From the NCBI GenBank assembly GCA_017654935.2, contig CM065698.1, positions 1,311,354 through 1,375,353 of the forward strand: a DNA stretch of 64,000 nt. The letters are read 5' to 3'. The notes under the pieces are model-generated. The model was not told where the DNA came from, did not search any database, and saw nothing but the letters and a program-made list of their open reading frames with translations. The number at the start of each line of letters is the position of its first letter. The first letter of the stretch is position 1. Below are positions 1 to 12,815 of the stretch, piece after piece. The position numbers and the translations under genes were made by a program. This DNA is from Phymorhynchus buccinoides. Taxonomy: Eukaryota; Mollusca; Gastropoda; Neogastropoda; Raphitomidae.

Positions 1-170
1 TCACTGTGTGTGAGTGTGTGTGTGTTTTGTGTGCCTATGTCTGTGTGTGTGTTTTGTGTGCCTATGTCTGTGTGTGTGTGTGTGCCTGTGTTTGTGTATG
101 TGTCACTGTGTGTGAGTGTGTGTGTGTTTTGTGTGCCTATGTCTGTGTGTGTGTGTTATTGTTTGATATT
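1..170. repeat. (TG)n-rich microsatellite in intron
   Basis: Degenerate TG repeat with recurring TGTGTGTTTTGTGTGCCTA blocks. It lies just upstream of the splice acceptor at 221-222, so it is intronic sequence of the PHD-finger gene. The short ORFs over it are repeat artefacts. Confidence 0.9.
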
Positions 171-222
171 TCTTGTCTGCCTGTGGTCTCATTTGTGATG
201 ACTCCTTTCCTTTGGCGTGCAG

Positions 223-3200
223 TTGGAGCGATGTCAACCCACACCGGCATCCCTACATGTCGAGCAGGAAGACGTTCGCAATGCCGACTCCCACAATGCT
301 TCACCCGCATGCTCTCCGACAGGCCGCGCCAAATCGGCCAACAAAGGCGGGGCGGTTAACGCCAACTCCTCACAGCAGCCCTCCACCACAGCCAAGAGGA
401 AACGATCGGTGGACCAACACTATTCAGACGACGAACTTCCCGACCTGGTGTCCAATTCTCCGCAAAAACTGCCCTTGGCTTCGAAAACTTGTGGCTCTGA
501 GGCCAAGCTTGAATCGTTTGAAAATAGGGGAGCGCTGTATGCAGAGAAGAAAGTTTGTGCGGTAGAAGAGCGCTGGAGAACTGTGAACAAACCCAGACAT
601 GACAGTGTGAACAAAGCCAGACATGACAGTGTCAACAAACCCAGACATGACAGTGTGAACAAAGCCAGACATGACAGTGTGAACAAAGCCAGACATGACA
701 GTGGAAGGACTAACCCTGGCAGGAGGCATTCCGAGGACGGCATTCCACAGTCTTCCAGGGAAAAATCAAAACATGATTCGTTCACGCTGCTCTCTGTGAA
801 TGAAGAGGATGTGTACAGTAAAAAACGTAGACGTTCCTCCGCCTCTTCTTCTTCTTCGTCGCTCAAGCATGCTGAATCAAAACCGTCATCCAAGAAGAGA
901 ACTGACCGGGGCTGTTCTCCTCTTATGAGCATTTTGTGTAACTTGTCGGCTCACAAGGATAGACGACAGACTTCTAAACAGAGAAGTAGTTCTCGAAAAC
1001 CCAGTGAGGACAATCATGAACACCCATCTCCATCACCAGCTCATAAACATAAATCAAAGTTATCCACAGACAAAAGTAGAACTTCTAGTGTGGAGGAGCA
1101 CGAACATAAATCAACGTCACCATCACACGAAGATAGATCAGAGTTATCGAAACAATCAGTCAAAAGTAGAAAACATAGTGTGGAGGAGCACGAACATAAA
1201 TCAATGTCACCATCACACGAAGTTAGATCAGAGTCGTCAAAACAGAGCAGTAGATCTAGAAAGTCTAGCGCAGAAATTCATGAAGTTAGATCGTGCTCAC
1301 CATTAAGTAAAGATCGATCCGATTCATCGAAGCAGAGGAGTAGATCTAGACAGTCCAGCGTTGAGGATCACGAGGATTTATCACCTTCACCAGATGACGA
1401 AGAAAGCAGAGAAAGGGCGGAGACCCCCAGACGTAGAAACACGTGCAGAGTATCAAGCGTGGACAGTCTGGAAGTGTACAGGTCACCGTCACCCGTTCCT
1501 GATTCCTCATCAGAAAAATCCATGTCCCCAAAACGCATGCGTGACACATCTTCAGAAAGCTCAAAGTCAGAAAAACTGTCGTGTTCAGAAAATCGTGCCA
1601 AATCAGCGAAAGAGAACGACTCTTCATCAAGACATGATCTGTATGAAGAGGAGTCAGGATTGTCCAGAAAACTGTCACCAAAATCCGGACAGTGTATAAA
1701 TAACAAAGAGAACAACAGATTGGAGAAAGAGAAACGTCCTTCTTCAAGACACATTGACTCGGAACAGGAATCGGACTTAGAAATATCGTCCCCTAAATCT
1801 GGACAGTGTGATTCCAAAATAGAGAACGGCAGATCAGTGAATGAGAGACAGCCTTCCTCTAGACAAAGTTCTTCTGAAGACGAGACAAAAGTGTCAGCAA
1901 AATTGTCGCCTAAGTGTGTGTCCAAAGAACAAAGTTGTCATTCAGTCAAAGACAGTGAGGCGACCTCCAGACATAGTCTTTCTGAAGAAGAGTCGGATTC
2001 TGAGTTACCCCCTAGAAAACCATCCCCCAAATCTAAACGCCATTCCTCCCCAGAACAAAATTGTAGGCAAATCAAAGAGAGCGAACCTTCCCCCAGACAC
2101 AGTGCATCAGAATCTGAATCTGAATCAGAGCATCCCAAAAACCTGTTGGTCAAAGAGAGAGAGTCTCCCTCGAGAGAGAGCCTTTTGGAAGAAGAACCGG
2201 ATGGAGAATATCCCCAGAAACTCCTGGCAAAAGACAAGTGTTCGTCCAAACCCAGCCTTTCTGAGGAAGAATTGGAAGGTCCCAGAAAATTATCGGTCGC
2301 TTCAGGATCGCCACGGCAACGTAGGGTGGGGTCGTCGAGCGAGTACGACGATCCTCCCGTCTTAACACCGGAATACGTCAAAACACCATCCTCCGAATTG
2401 CGTTCGCCTTCCTCGCAGGCGTTCTCTGAGCGAGGGGAGGAGAGTGTTGAGGAGGTTGAGGACGTTGATGACGTCTTTTCTGATGCGCCACCCACCCCCG
2501 GCAGAGGCTTTCTCCGCACCAGCCCTCCATCCGACAGCAGCAGACAGGGGGAGTCACCCCGACGCAACAAAGAAGTTTCTCGTCATAAAGACATTTCTCC
2601 CCATTGTGCGAAAGGGGCATCACCCTTAGGGCAAAGAGACGTTTCTCCCCATCGTAGGAAAGGGGCATCACCCTTAGGGCAAAGAGACGTTTCTCCCCAC
2701 CGTAGGAAAGGGGCATCACCCTTAGGGCAAAGAGACGTTTCTCCCCATCGTAGGAAAGGGGCATCACCCTCGTGTCAAAGAGACGTTTCTCTGCTTAGTA
2801 GAGAAGGGAGATCACCACAACGTAACAGAGAAGTTTCTCCGCACAGTAGGAAAGGGACATCACCCCGACATCGGAAAGATGTATCTCCGCACAACAGAGA
2901 GGAGAAATCACCGCAGCGTCAAAAAGATGATTCTCCTCCGAGTAGGAAAGAGGCTTCACCTCAACACCGAAAAGCTCTTTCACCACACAGGAAAGGGCTG
3001 GAAATATCCTCGACAAAAACTAATCAGTTGACCAAAACTAACGAAGTAGATGCCGCCAACAAGAACAAAACAGATAACTCTTTGAGTTCCAACAAGGACA
3101 AAACAGATAACTCTTTGAGTTCCAACAAGGACAAAACAGATAACTCTTTGAGTTCCAACAAGGACAAAACAGATAACTCTTTGAGTTCCAACAAGGACAA

Positions 3201-3752
3201 AACAGATAACTCTTTGAGTTCCAACAAGGACAAAACAGATAACTCTTTGAGTTCCAACAAGGACAAGAAGCTTAGCATCAACAAAAGAAGCGAACATGTT
3301 CAAAAACGGGAATCCAACTCGAAACCTCCGTTAAAACATGTGGAACCCGACTCCACAACCAAAGAAAAGACAACTCGCGATTCTGATAAAGAAGATGAAC
3401 ACAGGGCTAAGCGGAAAATCGGTGAAAAAGAACAGCTGAAGAAAGAACAAAGCCACGACAAAGAGCATGGAGATAACAAGGTTTTGAAAGGAACACTCAA
3501 CAACGATCACGTGGACACCTTGCCGGATATTTCCCACCGTCAATCTCCTGTCAAAGAGAGAAAAAAAGAGTGTGTGGTTCCGTCGAAATCGGCGGGTCGC
3601 AATGTGTTTGATAAGTTTTCCCCCCAAAGCGTGTTCAGTTCGTCGCAGGGGGTGAAAAGGAAGAGAGAGGATGAGGGGATCACCAACCATTCAGACCAAC
3701 CGTGCCCCAAGGCTGCGAAACAACTGCGCAGTAGTGTGGAGAAAGAAAATGG
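223..3752 (+). CDS. Large Ser/Arg/Lys-rich exon of a KDM5-like PHD-finger protein (5' partial gene)
   Basis: An internal coding exon of about 1,176 codons. A pyrimidine-rich tract and CAG acceptor precede 223, and a GTGAGT donor follows 3752. The protein is low complexity, with many SPSP, SRKSS and RHSxSEEES motifs like those of SR-type or disordered nuclear proteins, and basic KRKR stretches. No folded domain is visible. Three in-frame tandem arrays lie inside it, at 584-703, about 2590-2796 and 3058-3255. The exon ends two bases into a codon, and the exon at 12640 supplies the missing base, giving Gly. Identity rests on the terminal PHD finger at 16660-17113, which resembles KDM5 PHD3. If this is KDM5, the JmjN, ARID and JmjC domains lie upstream of the window, and this exon would be an unusually long disordered linker before PHD3. 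Another nuclear PHD protein is possible. Confidence 0.7.
584..703 (+). repeat. In-frame coding minisatellite, 24 bp x 5
   Basis: Five head-to-tail 24-bp units encode the octapeptide VNK(P/A)RHDS. The unit length is a multiple of three, so the reading frame is kept. Units alternate mainly in a Pro/Ala codon. Confidence 0.9.
2590..2796 (+). repeat. In-frame coding minisatellite, 48 bp x about 4
   Basis: About four 48-bp units encode the 16-residue unit RRKGASPLGQRDVSPH with decay at both ends. Looser SPxxR(K/E) repeats continue to about 3000, so the region is an expanded RS/SP-type tract. Confidence 0.85.
3058..3255 (+). repeat. In-frame coding minisatellite, 33 bp x 6
   Basis: Six almost identical 33-bp units encode NKDKTDNSLSS. 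The near identity points to recent expansion or homogenisation inside the exon. Confidence 0.9.
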
Positions 3753-3836
3753 GTGAGTAGGGGTGGGGGATGGGGGGAGGTGAAGAAGTGTGTGTGTCCA
3801 TGTGTGTGTACCTGTGCTTGCGCATATATATATATA

Positions 3837-4591
3837 CAGGGAAACCCATTTAGTACCAGTACGGTTTAAACGAGAGCCCGTGTGTAACCAGTGGTTTCAA
3901 AATTCCCGACCACAAGCCTTCTTTTTCCTTGTTAAATAATTATGCATACAACGAGCTCGCTACAACGAGCAACTTGCATATAACGTACAATTTATTGACT
4001 CCCAAAGTCAAGCTTTTATGCAAAAACTACATGGTTAGAACGAGAACGCACTTACAACCACACCGCCATCCCAAAGTCAAGCTTTCTTGCACAACTACCT
4101 GGCTAGAACGAGAACACACTGACAACAACATCGCCATCTTGACTAACCCCTCGATATGTAAGCGGCATTCTGATTGGCCGATATAACAACTTGGGTGTCT
4201 GCAGCGCAAGCAGACGACACTGGACTCACTCTTTGCGCACTGATCTTGTGACTTCCGGGAAATTTTAACTTTCTCTTAAAGCGCGTGTGTGGATTTTATG
4301 TTTTTGATGTTATCGTGTGTTAATAAACTGTTTTAAAGTGTTTGTAATCGGCATTAAAAACCCTATGGATACAGGATACTGGGCTTACAACCATGCTTTG
4401 TTGGGTTAGTGTGTTGTTTCCGTTTTTCTGTCTTTTTCACACTTTACCAGCATGCACATCACAGTAGATGTGAGGAGCAATTGATAGGTTCGTCAGGGTT
4501 GCAAAAATCGATAAAATGGTTTGAACGAGCAATGCTTACAACGAGTAAATTGGCCCTCTCCCCTGGAATTCGTACTAAACGGGTTTCACTG
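3837..4591. mobile_element. Non-autonomous pogo/Tigger-like MITE (about 755 bp)
   Basis: The left end starts CAGGGAAACCCATTTAGTAC and the right end, reverse-complemented, starts CAGTGAAACCCGTTTAGTAC. TA dinucleotides flank both sides. Internal text is rich in AACGAG motifs, as in pogo/Tigger-type elements. No transposase ORF is visible. It sits in the intron of the PHD-finger gene. Confidence 0.75.
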
Positions 4592-4593
4592 TA

Positions 4594-5570
4594 TGTGAAT
4601 GTGTGTGTGTGTATTTGAGGATGTGTGCGTGTGAGTGTGTATGTGTAGACCTGTGTGTGTGCTGGAGTGTGTCTGTGTGTGATGTGCATGTGCGTGTGCT
4701 GGAGTGTGTCTGTGTCTATGTGTATGTGTGTGTATGTGTGCGTGTGCTGGAGTGTGTCTGTGTCTATGTGTGTGTCTGCGTGTGCTGGAGTGTGTCTGTG
4801 TATGTGTGTATGTGTCTGCGTGTTCTGGAGTGTGTCTGTGTCTGTGTGTCTGTGTCTGCGTGTTCTGGAGTGTGTCTGTGTCTATGTCTGTGTGTCTGCG
4901 TGTGCTGGAGTGTGTCTGTGTCTATGTGTGTGTGTGTGTGTGTCTGTGTCTGCGTGTGCTGGAGTGTGTCTGTGTCTATGTCTGTGTGTGTGTGTCTGCG
5001 TGTGCTGGAGTGTGTCTGTGTATGTCTGTGTGTGTGTGTCTGCGTGTGCTGGAGTGTGTCTGTGTATGTGTGTGTGTGTATGTGTCTGCGTGTTCTGGAG
5101 TGTGTCTGTGTCTATGTCTGTGTGTCTGTGTCTGCGTGTGCTGGAGTGTGTCTGTGTCTATGTGTGTGTCTGTGTCTGCGTGTGCTGGAGTGTGTCTGTG
5201 TGTGTGTGTCTGCGTGTTCTGGAGTGTGTCTGTGTATGTCTGTGTGTGTGTGTCTGTGTCTGCGTGTGCTGGAGTGTGTCTGTGTCTATGTCTGTGTGTG
5301 TGTGTCTGCGTGTGCTGGAGTGTGTCTGTGTCTATGTGTGTGTGTGTATGTGTCTGCGTGTGCTGGAGTGTGTCTGTGTCTGCGTGTGCTGGAATGTGTC
5401 TGTGTCTATGTGTGTGTGTGTGTGTCTGCGTGTGCTGGAGTGTGTCTATGTGTGTGTGTGTATGTCTATGTGTCTATGTGTGTGTGTGTGTCTGCTTGTG
5501 CTGGAGTGTGTCTGTGTCTATGTGTGTGTGTGTGTGTCTATGTCTGCGTGTGCTGGAGTGTCAGTGTGGA
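4594..5570. repeat. TG-rich minisatellite with CTGGAGTGTGTCTGTG unit
   Basis: A degenerate array of units of about 40-60 bp, each carrying GTGCTGGAGTGTGTCTGTG followed by variable TG/TATG runs. It begins directly after the right end of the pogo-like MITE. Long Cys/Val ORFs over it are artefacts. Confidence 0.9.
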
Positions 5571-6930
5571 AACCTTCCCCAAATGGCAGTTGTCCTCATG
5601 TCCCAGAGAGTGGGGATGTACCTTGGGCAAGTCGTCTCCACTATGAACAAAACCAGTTGTCCTCATGTCCCATAGAGTGGGGATGTACCTTGGGCAAGTC
5701 GTCTCCACTATGAACAAAACCAGTTGTCCTCATGTCCCATAGAGTGGGGATGTACCTTGGGCAAGTCGTCTCCACTATGAACAAAACCAGTTGTCCTCAT
5801 GTCCCATAGAGTGGGGATGTACCTTGGGCAAGTCGTCTCCACTATGAACAAAACCAGTTGTCCTCATGTCCCATAGAGTGGGGATGTACCTTGGGCAAGT
5901 CGTCTCCACTATGAACAAAACCAGTTGTCCTCATGTCCCATAGAGTGGGGATGTACCTTGGGCAAGTCGTCTCCACTATGAACAAAACCAGTTGTCCTCA
6001 TGTCCCATAGAGTGGGGATGTACCTTGGGCAAGTCGTCTCCACTATGAACAAAGCCAGTTGTCCTCATGTCCCATAGAGTGGGGATGTACCTTGGGCAAG
6101 TCGTCTCCACTATGAACAAAACCAGTTGTCCTCATGTCCCATAGAGTGGGGATGTACCTTGGGCAAGTCGTCTCCACTATGAACAAAACCAGTTGTCCTC
6201 ATGTCCCATAGAGTGGGGATGTACCTTGGGCAAGGTGTCTCCACTATGAACAAAACCAGTTGTCCTCATGTCCCATAGAGTGGGGATGTACCTTGGGCAA
6301 GTCGTCTCCACTATGAACAAAACCAGTTGTCCTCATGTCCCATAGAGTGGGGATGTACCTTGGGCAAGTCGTCTCCACTATGAACAAAACCAGTTGTCCT
6401 CAAGTCCCATAGAGTGGGGATGTACCTTGGGCAAGTCGTCTCCACTATGAACAAAACCAGTTGTCCTCATGTCCCATAGAGTGGGGATGTACCTTGGGCA
6501 AGTCGTCTCCACTATGAACAAAACCAGTTGTCCTCATGTCCCATAGAGTGGGGATGTACCTTGGGCAAGTCGTCTCCACTATGAACAAAACCAGTTGTCC
6601 TCATGTCCCATAGAGTGGGGATGTACCTTGGGCTAGTCGTCTCCACTATGAACAAAACCAGTTGTCCTCATGTCCCATAGAGTGGGGATGTACCTTGGGC
6701 AAGTCGTCTCCACTATGAACAAAACCAGTTGTCCTCATGTCCCATAGAGTGGGGATGTACATTAGGCAAGTCGTCTCCACTATGAACAAAACCAGTTGTC
6801 CTCATGTCCCATAGAGTGGGGATGTACCTTGGGCAAGTCGTCTCCACTATGAACAAAGCCAGTTGTCCTCATGTCCCATAGAGTGGGGATGTACCTTGGG
6901 CAAGGTGTCTCCACTATGAACAAATTCTAG
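5571..6930. repeat. 67-bp satellite, about 20 copies
   Basis: Head-to-tail 67-bp units contain TTGTCCTCATGTCCCATAGA and TCTCCACTATGAACAAAACC. Copies are nearly identical with a few single-base variants, for example AAGGTGTC for AAGTCGTC near 6233 and 6902. Intronic, no gene. Confidence 0.95.
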
Positions 6931-6983
6931 AGCAGTTGTCCAGAATAGCAGTTGCCTCCTCTGCTCTCTGGGGGTGATAGTGG

Positions 6984-7752
6984 CAGTCACACTGGCACAT
7001 ACTGTGGTCTGACAGTCACACTGGCACATACTGTGGTCTGACAGTCACACTGGCACATACTGTGGTCTGACAGTCAAACTGGCACATACTGTGGTCTGAG
7101 AGTCACACTGGCACATACTGTGGTCTGACAGTCAAACTGGCACATACTGTGGTCTGACAGTCACACTGGCACATACTGTGGTCTGACAGTCACACTGGCA
7201 CATACTGTGGTCTGACAGTCACACTGGCACATACTGTGGTCTGACAGTCAAACTGGCACATACTGTGGTCTGACAGTCACACTGGCACATACTGATGGTC
7301 TGACAGTCACACTGGCACATACTGTGGTCTGACAGTCACACTGGCACATACTGTGGTCTGACAGTCAAACTGGCACATACTGTGGTCTGACAGTCAAACT
7401 GGCACATACTGATGGTCTGACAGTCAAACTGGCACATACTGATGGTCTGACAGTCAAACTTACACATACTGATGGTCTGACAGTCACACTGGCACATACT
7501 GATGGTCTGACAGTCAAACTGGCACATACTGATGGTCTGACAGTCAAACTGGCACATATTGATGGCCTGACAGTCAAACTGGCACACACTGTGGTCTGAC
7601 AGTCAAACTTACATGTATACTGATGGTCTGACAGTCAAACTTACACATACTGATGGTCTGACAGTCAAACCTACACATACTGATGGTCTGACAGTCAAAC
7701 TTACACATACAGATAGTCAAACTTACACATACTGATGGTCAAACTTACACAT
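6984..7752. repeat. 29/30-bp satellite, left half
   Basis: Units contain CTGGCACATACTGTGGTCTG and ACAGTCA. A shift toward CTTACACATACTGATGG variants occurs on the right. The same array resumes at 10080, because a LINE has been inserted between the two halves. Confidence 0.95.
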
Positions 7753-7892
7753 CAATCAATGAATTTTTTTATTGTCTTTAAAACATAAAAATTCTTTGTC
7801 TGGTGTGCACATAAAACTAGAGACAATAAGACAATATACAGTAAATACATCATAAGAATTAAAGTACAATGCAATATAACATACACACACAT

Positions 7893-7957
<65 letters not shown>

Positions 7958-8183
7958 ACCCCCTCCCCTTCCCCACAACATATTTTTTTAAATCTCCACC
8001 CTCAACCATGCCTTTCTTCCCACACACACACACAGCTAAACAAACAATTTGTATAAAGTAATAATAGGACAACAAACTAAATTTATAAAAGAGGGTACAT
8101 AAAAACAAGGTTTAGATTATAAAAACCAATGCTGAATACTAGAACAATGTAAAATAATGTATGCAAAAGTCAACACACATTCA

Positions 8184-8614
<431 letters not shown>

Positions 8615-9308
8615 AGCTTAAACCAACAATTTGTATAAAGCAATAATGGGACAATATGCATAAAACAAAATTAAAATGAATAATATCCCAAGCAAAATAC
8701 ATAATACATAAAAACAAAGTTAAGATTATAAAAAAACAATACTGAATACTAGAACAATGATAAAAGGTATGCTAAAATCAACACACATTCACCCTAGTTC
8801 TCTCTCTCTCTCTCCCTTTCTCCCTCCTCCAATCTCCATCCCCTCCCCCCCCCCCTCTCTCTCCCTCACTTCCCCCGACACACACAATGCACACAAAGCT
8901 TAAACCATCATTTTTTTTAAAACTAATATAGGATAATACACATAAGAAAAATAAATGAACAATCAAGATATATAATAGCAATAACAAAGAAACGGACATA
9001 ATAAAATACTAGATCATATAATGTATGCTAAAAATCAACAAAGCAACACAGTTACCCTCTCTACCCCCCACCCCCCATCTCTCTCCCTCTCTACCCCCCC
9101 TCTCTCTCTCACACACACCCACCCAAACAGACACACTCACACGCTCACACACATACACACACACACATACAAACACACTACTAAATTACTTAATAATATC
9201 ACATGAGCAAATCACAACAGCAGAAGACAGTATAATATCACAAGAAATATATCACATAAGTCACAAGAAATATATCACATAAGTCATAAGAAAAATAATT
9301 TCCTTTTA

Positions 9309-9476
<168 letters not shown>

Positions 9477-9581
9477 TCACACACACATCCGACCACCCAC
9501 CCATTCACACCCACACACATTGCTGCCATTTTTCCTGTTCGAAGGTGAGGATGCTGCCCAAAGTACAGGGCTGCAGGCCGA

Positions 9582-10079
9582 TCATGTCCTGTTTAAGAGG
9601 CGCACTACTGTCGGCAGGAATGACCGCCTCAGTCTGTCTGTGCGTGCACTGAAACTGATCAGCCTGCCTGATCTTCCAGAAGTCTGCGCCTGTAGTAGCT
9701 CACACAGTGGGTGACTGGAGTCACCCTGGATGGCCCTCAGACGCCTAACTGTGCTCCTCTCAAACACCTCCTGAAGGCTGGCAACAGGAGCACCGATCAG
9801 CCTGCCAGCTGTCTTGGTGATCTTCGTCAGCCTGGCTCTGTCGTGCTCCTTGAGGCTGCCTAAGTGGCTGAGGAGGTTAAAAGTCAGGACTGACTCCACT
9901 GTAGCTCCGTAGAACAGACTGAGCAGTCTCTGGCACACCCCAAACTTGTTCAGCTTCCTCAGGAAGAAGAGGCGCTGGTTGCCCTTCTTGAGGAGGGCCT
10001 GGGAGTTGGCGGACCAGTCCAGCTTGCTGTCGATGATGGATCCCAGGTACTTGTACTGGTCCACCAACTCCACCTCCTC
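9582..10079 (-). pseudogene. LINE reverse transcriptase, C-terminal fragment
   Basis: The minus-strand ORF starts mid-protein with VELVDQYKYLGSIIDSKLDW, the block after the RT palm in Jockey/RTE-like LINEs. It continues through a thumb-like region to a stop at 9582, about 165 aa. The YLG(S/V) motif is diagnostic of non-LTR reverse transcriptases. The catalytic palm is absent because the insertion is 5' truncated, so this copy cannot encode a working enzyme. Confidence 0.85.
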
Positions 10080-10702
10080 CACATACTGGTGGTCTGACAG
10101 TCAAACTTACACATACTGATGGTCTGATAGTCAAACTTACACATACTGGTGGTCTGATAGTCAAACGTACACATACTGGTGGTCTGATAGTCAAACGTAC
10201 ACATACTGATGGTCAAACTTACATATACTGATGGTCTGACAGTCAAACTTACACATACAGATAGTCAAACTTACACATACAGACAGTCAAACTTACACAT
10301 ACTGATGGTCTGACAGTCAAACTTACACATACAGATAGTCAAACTTACACATACTGATGATCTGATAACACATACTGATGGTCTGATAACACATACTGAT
10401 GGTCTGACAGTCAAACTTACACATACAGATAGTCAAACTTACACATACTGATGGTCTGACAGTCAAACTTACACATACGGATAGTCAAACTTACACATAC
10501 AGATGGTCTGACAGTCAAATGTATACATACAGATAGTCAAACTTACACATACAGATAGTCAAACTTACACATACTGATGGTCTGACAGTCAAACTTACAC
10601 ATACAGACAGTCAAACTTACACATACAGATAGGCAAACTTACACATACAGATGGTCTGACAGTCAAATGTATACATACAGATAGTCAAACTTACACATAC
10701 TG
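10080..10702. repeat. 29/30-bp satellite, right half
   Basis: This continues the array of 6984-7752. Units here are mostly AAACTTACACATACTGATGG and short AAACTTACACATACAGATAG variants, showing higher-order shortening. Confidence 0.9.
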
Positions 10703-10754
10703 TAGCCGAATTTGGTGAATCCAAAAAATTTAAATTATGCTTTTGTTGTTGTTT

Positions 10755-10860
10755 TTTTCCAGATAATTTGTCACAATAAAACTTTGTCTAGCAGGAAGCA
10801 AATGTAGGATGAGGGCAAAAATTGAGGGGGGAAAAACCACCACCAGTTTATCGACCAGTG
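10755..10860 (+). pseudogene. Decayed copy of the 12640 exon start
   Basis: A TTTTTTTCCAG acceptor is followed by sequence that aligns loosely with the start of the exon at 12640, for example TTGTC(T/C)AGCAG and later GAGGGCAAAA. It contains stops in the gene frame. The similarity is moderate and was judged by eye. Confidence 0.45.
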
Positions 10861-10909
10861 CTACTGATTAAGCCGTATGTTTACATCTGATGAATTTGAT
10901 CTTAACATT

Positions 10910-11520
10910 CAAAACAACAATTTTATTGTCTCCAAACAAGTGAATTAATTTGTTTTTCGGCATGCACATAAAAATGAAGACAAAATAAGACATTGTTATG
11001 ACCTAACAGAAGAGACATTGTAAAATAACATAAAAAGCACATGTAAATGACATAAAACATAGTTACCAAAAACACACACATACACACGCACATGCACACA
11101 CACACGCACACGCACACACACACACACACACCCCTGAACAAGTACACTGAGCATCCAATGATCGATCCCCTTTAGATGCTGCAAGTAATATTCACAGATA
11201 ATAATGACATCACAGTAATAATGATAACATGTACCATATAAAACAATAACAATTAACAATATCACAAACCAGTATGGCTATCACTTGAGTATGCACACCC
11301 GCCCACCCACCCCTCCCCTCCCCCCACCCCCCCATCCCCTCCCCCCACCCCACTCACACATACACACCGAGCATATTATAAGATCCCCCTAAGCTAAAAT
11401 AACAGACTATAGAGATAGAAATGAAACCAATAACATCACTTATATAATAAAAATAATAATTGCAAAATATTGCCATACACTCACACTCACCAACATACAC
11501 ATGCACACACCCACACACAT

Positions 11521-11566
<46 letters not shown>

Positions 11567-11640
11567 TTAACCCCACCCCCACACACACACACACACACAC
11601 ACATTCTCCAAATGGGGCCCAACACATTATGTAGCTAAAA
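10910..11640 (-). mobile_element. Second LINE 3'-end fragment
   Basis: On the minus strand this resembles the 3' end of the LINE at 7753-10079: TTTATTGTCT near the tail, then GTGCACATAAAA-type text, short AT-rich blocks and (CA)n tracts near 11060-11132 and 11503-11600. No coding part remains. Confidence 0.6.
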
Positions 11641-11659
11641 AATAATGTATAAGTAAAGA

Positions 11660-12158
11660 CATATCTGTATTGTTAAAAATTCGGGACTTTACTAGCATTG
11701 CACTGCCTCCGGGCATTGCCTCCAGGATCGTTCCCATCGTCTTTATATCTACTGGTGTCCCATATATGTGTCTGTTCCAGACCGGAGGACGTTAAACAGA
11801 TTTTAGTACCTCCAGGATCGTTTCCATCATCTTTATATCTACCGATGTCCCATATGTGTCTGTTCCAGACTCGGAGGACGTTAAGCAGATTTTAGTACCT
11901 CCAGGATCGTTCCCATCATCTTTATATCTACTGATGTCCCATATGTGTCTGTTCCAGACCGGAGGACGTTAAGCAGATTTTAGTACCTCCAGGAGCGTTC
12001 CCATCATCTTTATATCTACTGATGTCCCATATGTGTCTGTTCCAGACCGGAGGACGTTAAGCAGATTTTAGTACCTCCAGGATCGTTCCCATCATCTTTA
12101 TATCTACTGATGTCCCATATGTGTCTGTTCCAGACCGGAGGACGTTAAACAGATTCTC
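11660..12158. repeat. 88-bp tandem repeat, about 5 copies
   Basis: Units contain GTACCTCCAGGATCGTTCCC, ATCTTTATATCTACTGATGT and TGTTCCAGACCGGAGGACGT. Each unit carries an acceptor-like TCTGTTCCAG. Single diverged copies of the same element occur at 56610-56745 and 61550-61665, so it is a dispersed repeat that became tandem here. Confidence 0.85.
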
Positions 12159-12189
12159 ACTGATGAATTTGATGAATCCTTTTATTTTT

Positions 12190-12630
12190 TTACAGGTTAT
12201 TTGACACCAAAGACATTTCCACCAAACAATGGAGGTGTGACATTAAGAGTGGAGAAAATGAAACAAAACATAACATGTACATTGTGATGAATTTGATGTG
12301 GGTTTTTCCAGACTACTTGACAACACAAACTCGTCCAAAACAAAAGATAACATGTACATTGTGATGAATTTGATGTTGTTTTTCCAGACTACTAGTCAAC
12401 ACAAACTCGTCCAAACAAAAGATAACATGTACATTGTGATGAATTTGATGTTGTTTTTCCAGACTACTAGTCCACACAAACTCGTCCAGCAGTAAGCAGG
12501 GAGGGTGTGACAACAAGAGTGGAGAGCAAACAGCTACAAACAATGATCAAGTGGTGCTTGTGTTTAATATCAGTGAATTGGTGATGTTTTTCCAGGCTAT
12601 CTTGTGTTTGATATCGGTGAATTGGTGATG
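12190..12630 (+). pseudogene. Series of decayed exon-start copies upstream of exon 12640
   Basis: Four acceptors (TTTACAG or TTTTTCCAG near 12195, 12310, 12388 and 12462) are each followed by text similar to the exon starting at 12640, and a fifth acceptor (near 12595) keeps only a few bases. The copy from 12463 is best preserved, with CTCGTCCAGCAG, GGAGGGTGTGAC and AACAAGAGTGGAGA matching the real exon. It is open in the gene frame for about 30 codons but lacks a donor of the right phase. These appear to be duplications of acceptor plus exon start that have decayed. Confidence 0.65.
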
Positions 12631-12639
12631 TTTTTCCAG

Positions 12640-12815
12640 GCTATCGGTCAACAAGGAGTTGTCCAGCAGCCGACCAGGAGGGCGAGACAGCAAGAGTGGA
12701 GACAAACCCACCAACAATGACCTTGACCCCCTGCTAAAAGAGGCCAAGGTCAGCCTGCGACCTGTCACCTCTGACCTCAGGATAACAGTGACGGCATCGG
12801 AACAGACAAGAACAG
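12640..12815 (+). CDS. KDM5-like PHD-finger gene, second visible exon
   Basis: 176 nt between a TTTTTCCAG acceptor and a GTCAGC donor. It completes the split Gly codon from 3752 and ends one base into an Asp codon finished at 15959. It encodes 58 residues, hydrophilic (SSSRPGGRDSKSGDKPTNND) then LLKEAKVSLRPVTSDLRITV. No known domain. Phase agreement with both neighbours supports the exon. Confidence 0.75.

Noticed and set aside
4603..5713. Three overlapping Cys/Val ORFs of more than 320 codons
   Set aside because: TG-repeat artefacts.
12463..12551. Extra coding exon of the PHD-finger gene
   Set aside because: It is open in frame, but its possible donor would leave the wrong phase for the exon at 12640, and it belongs to a series of decayed copies.
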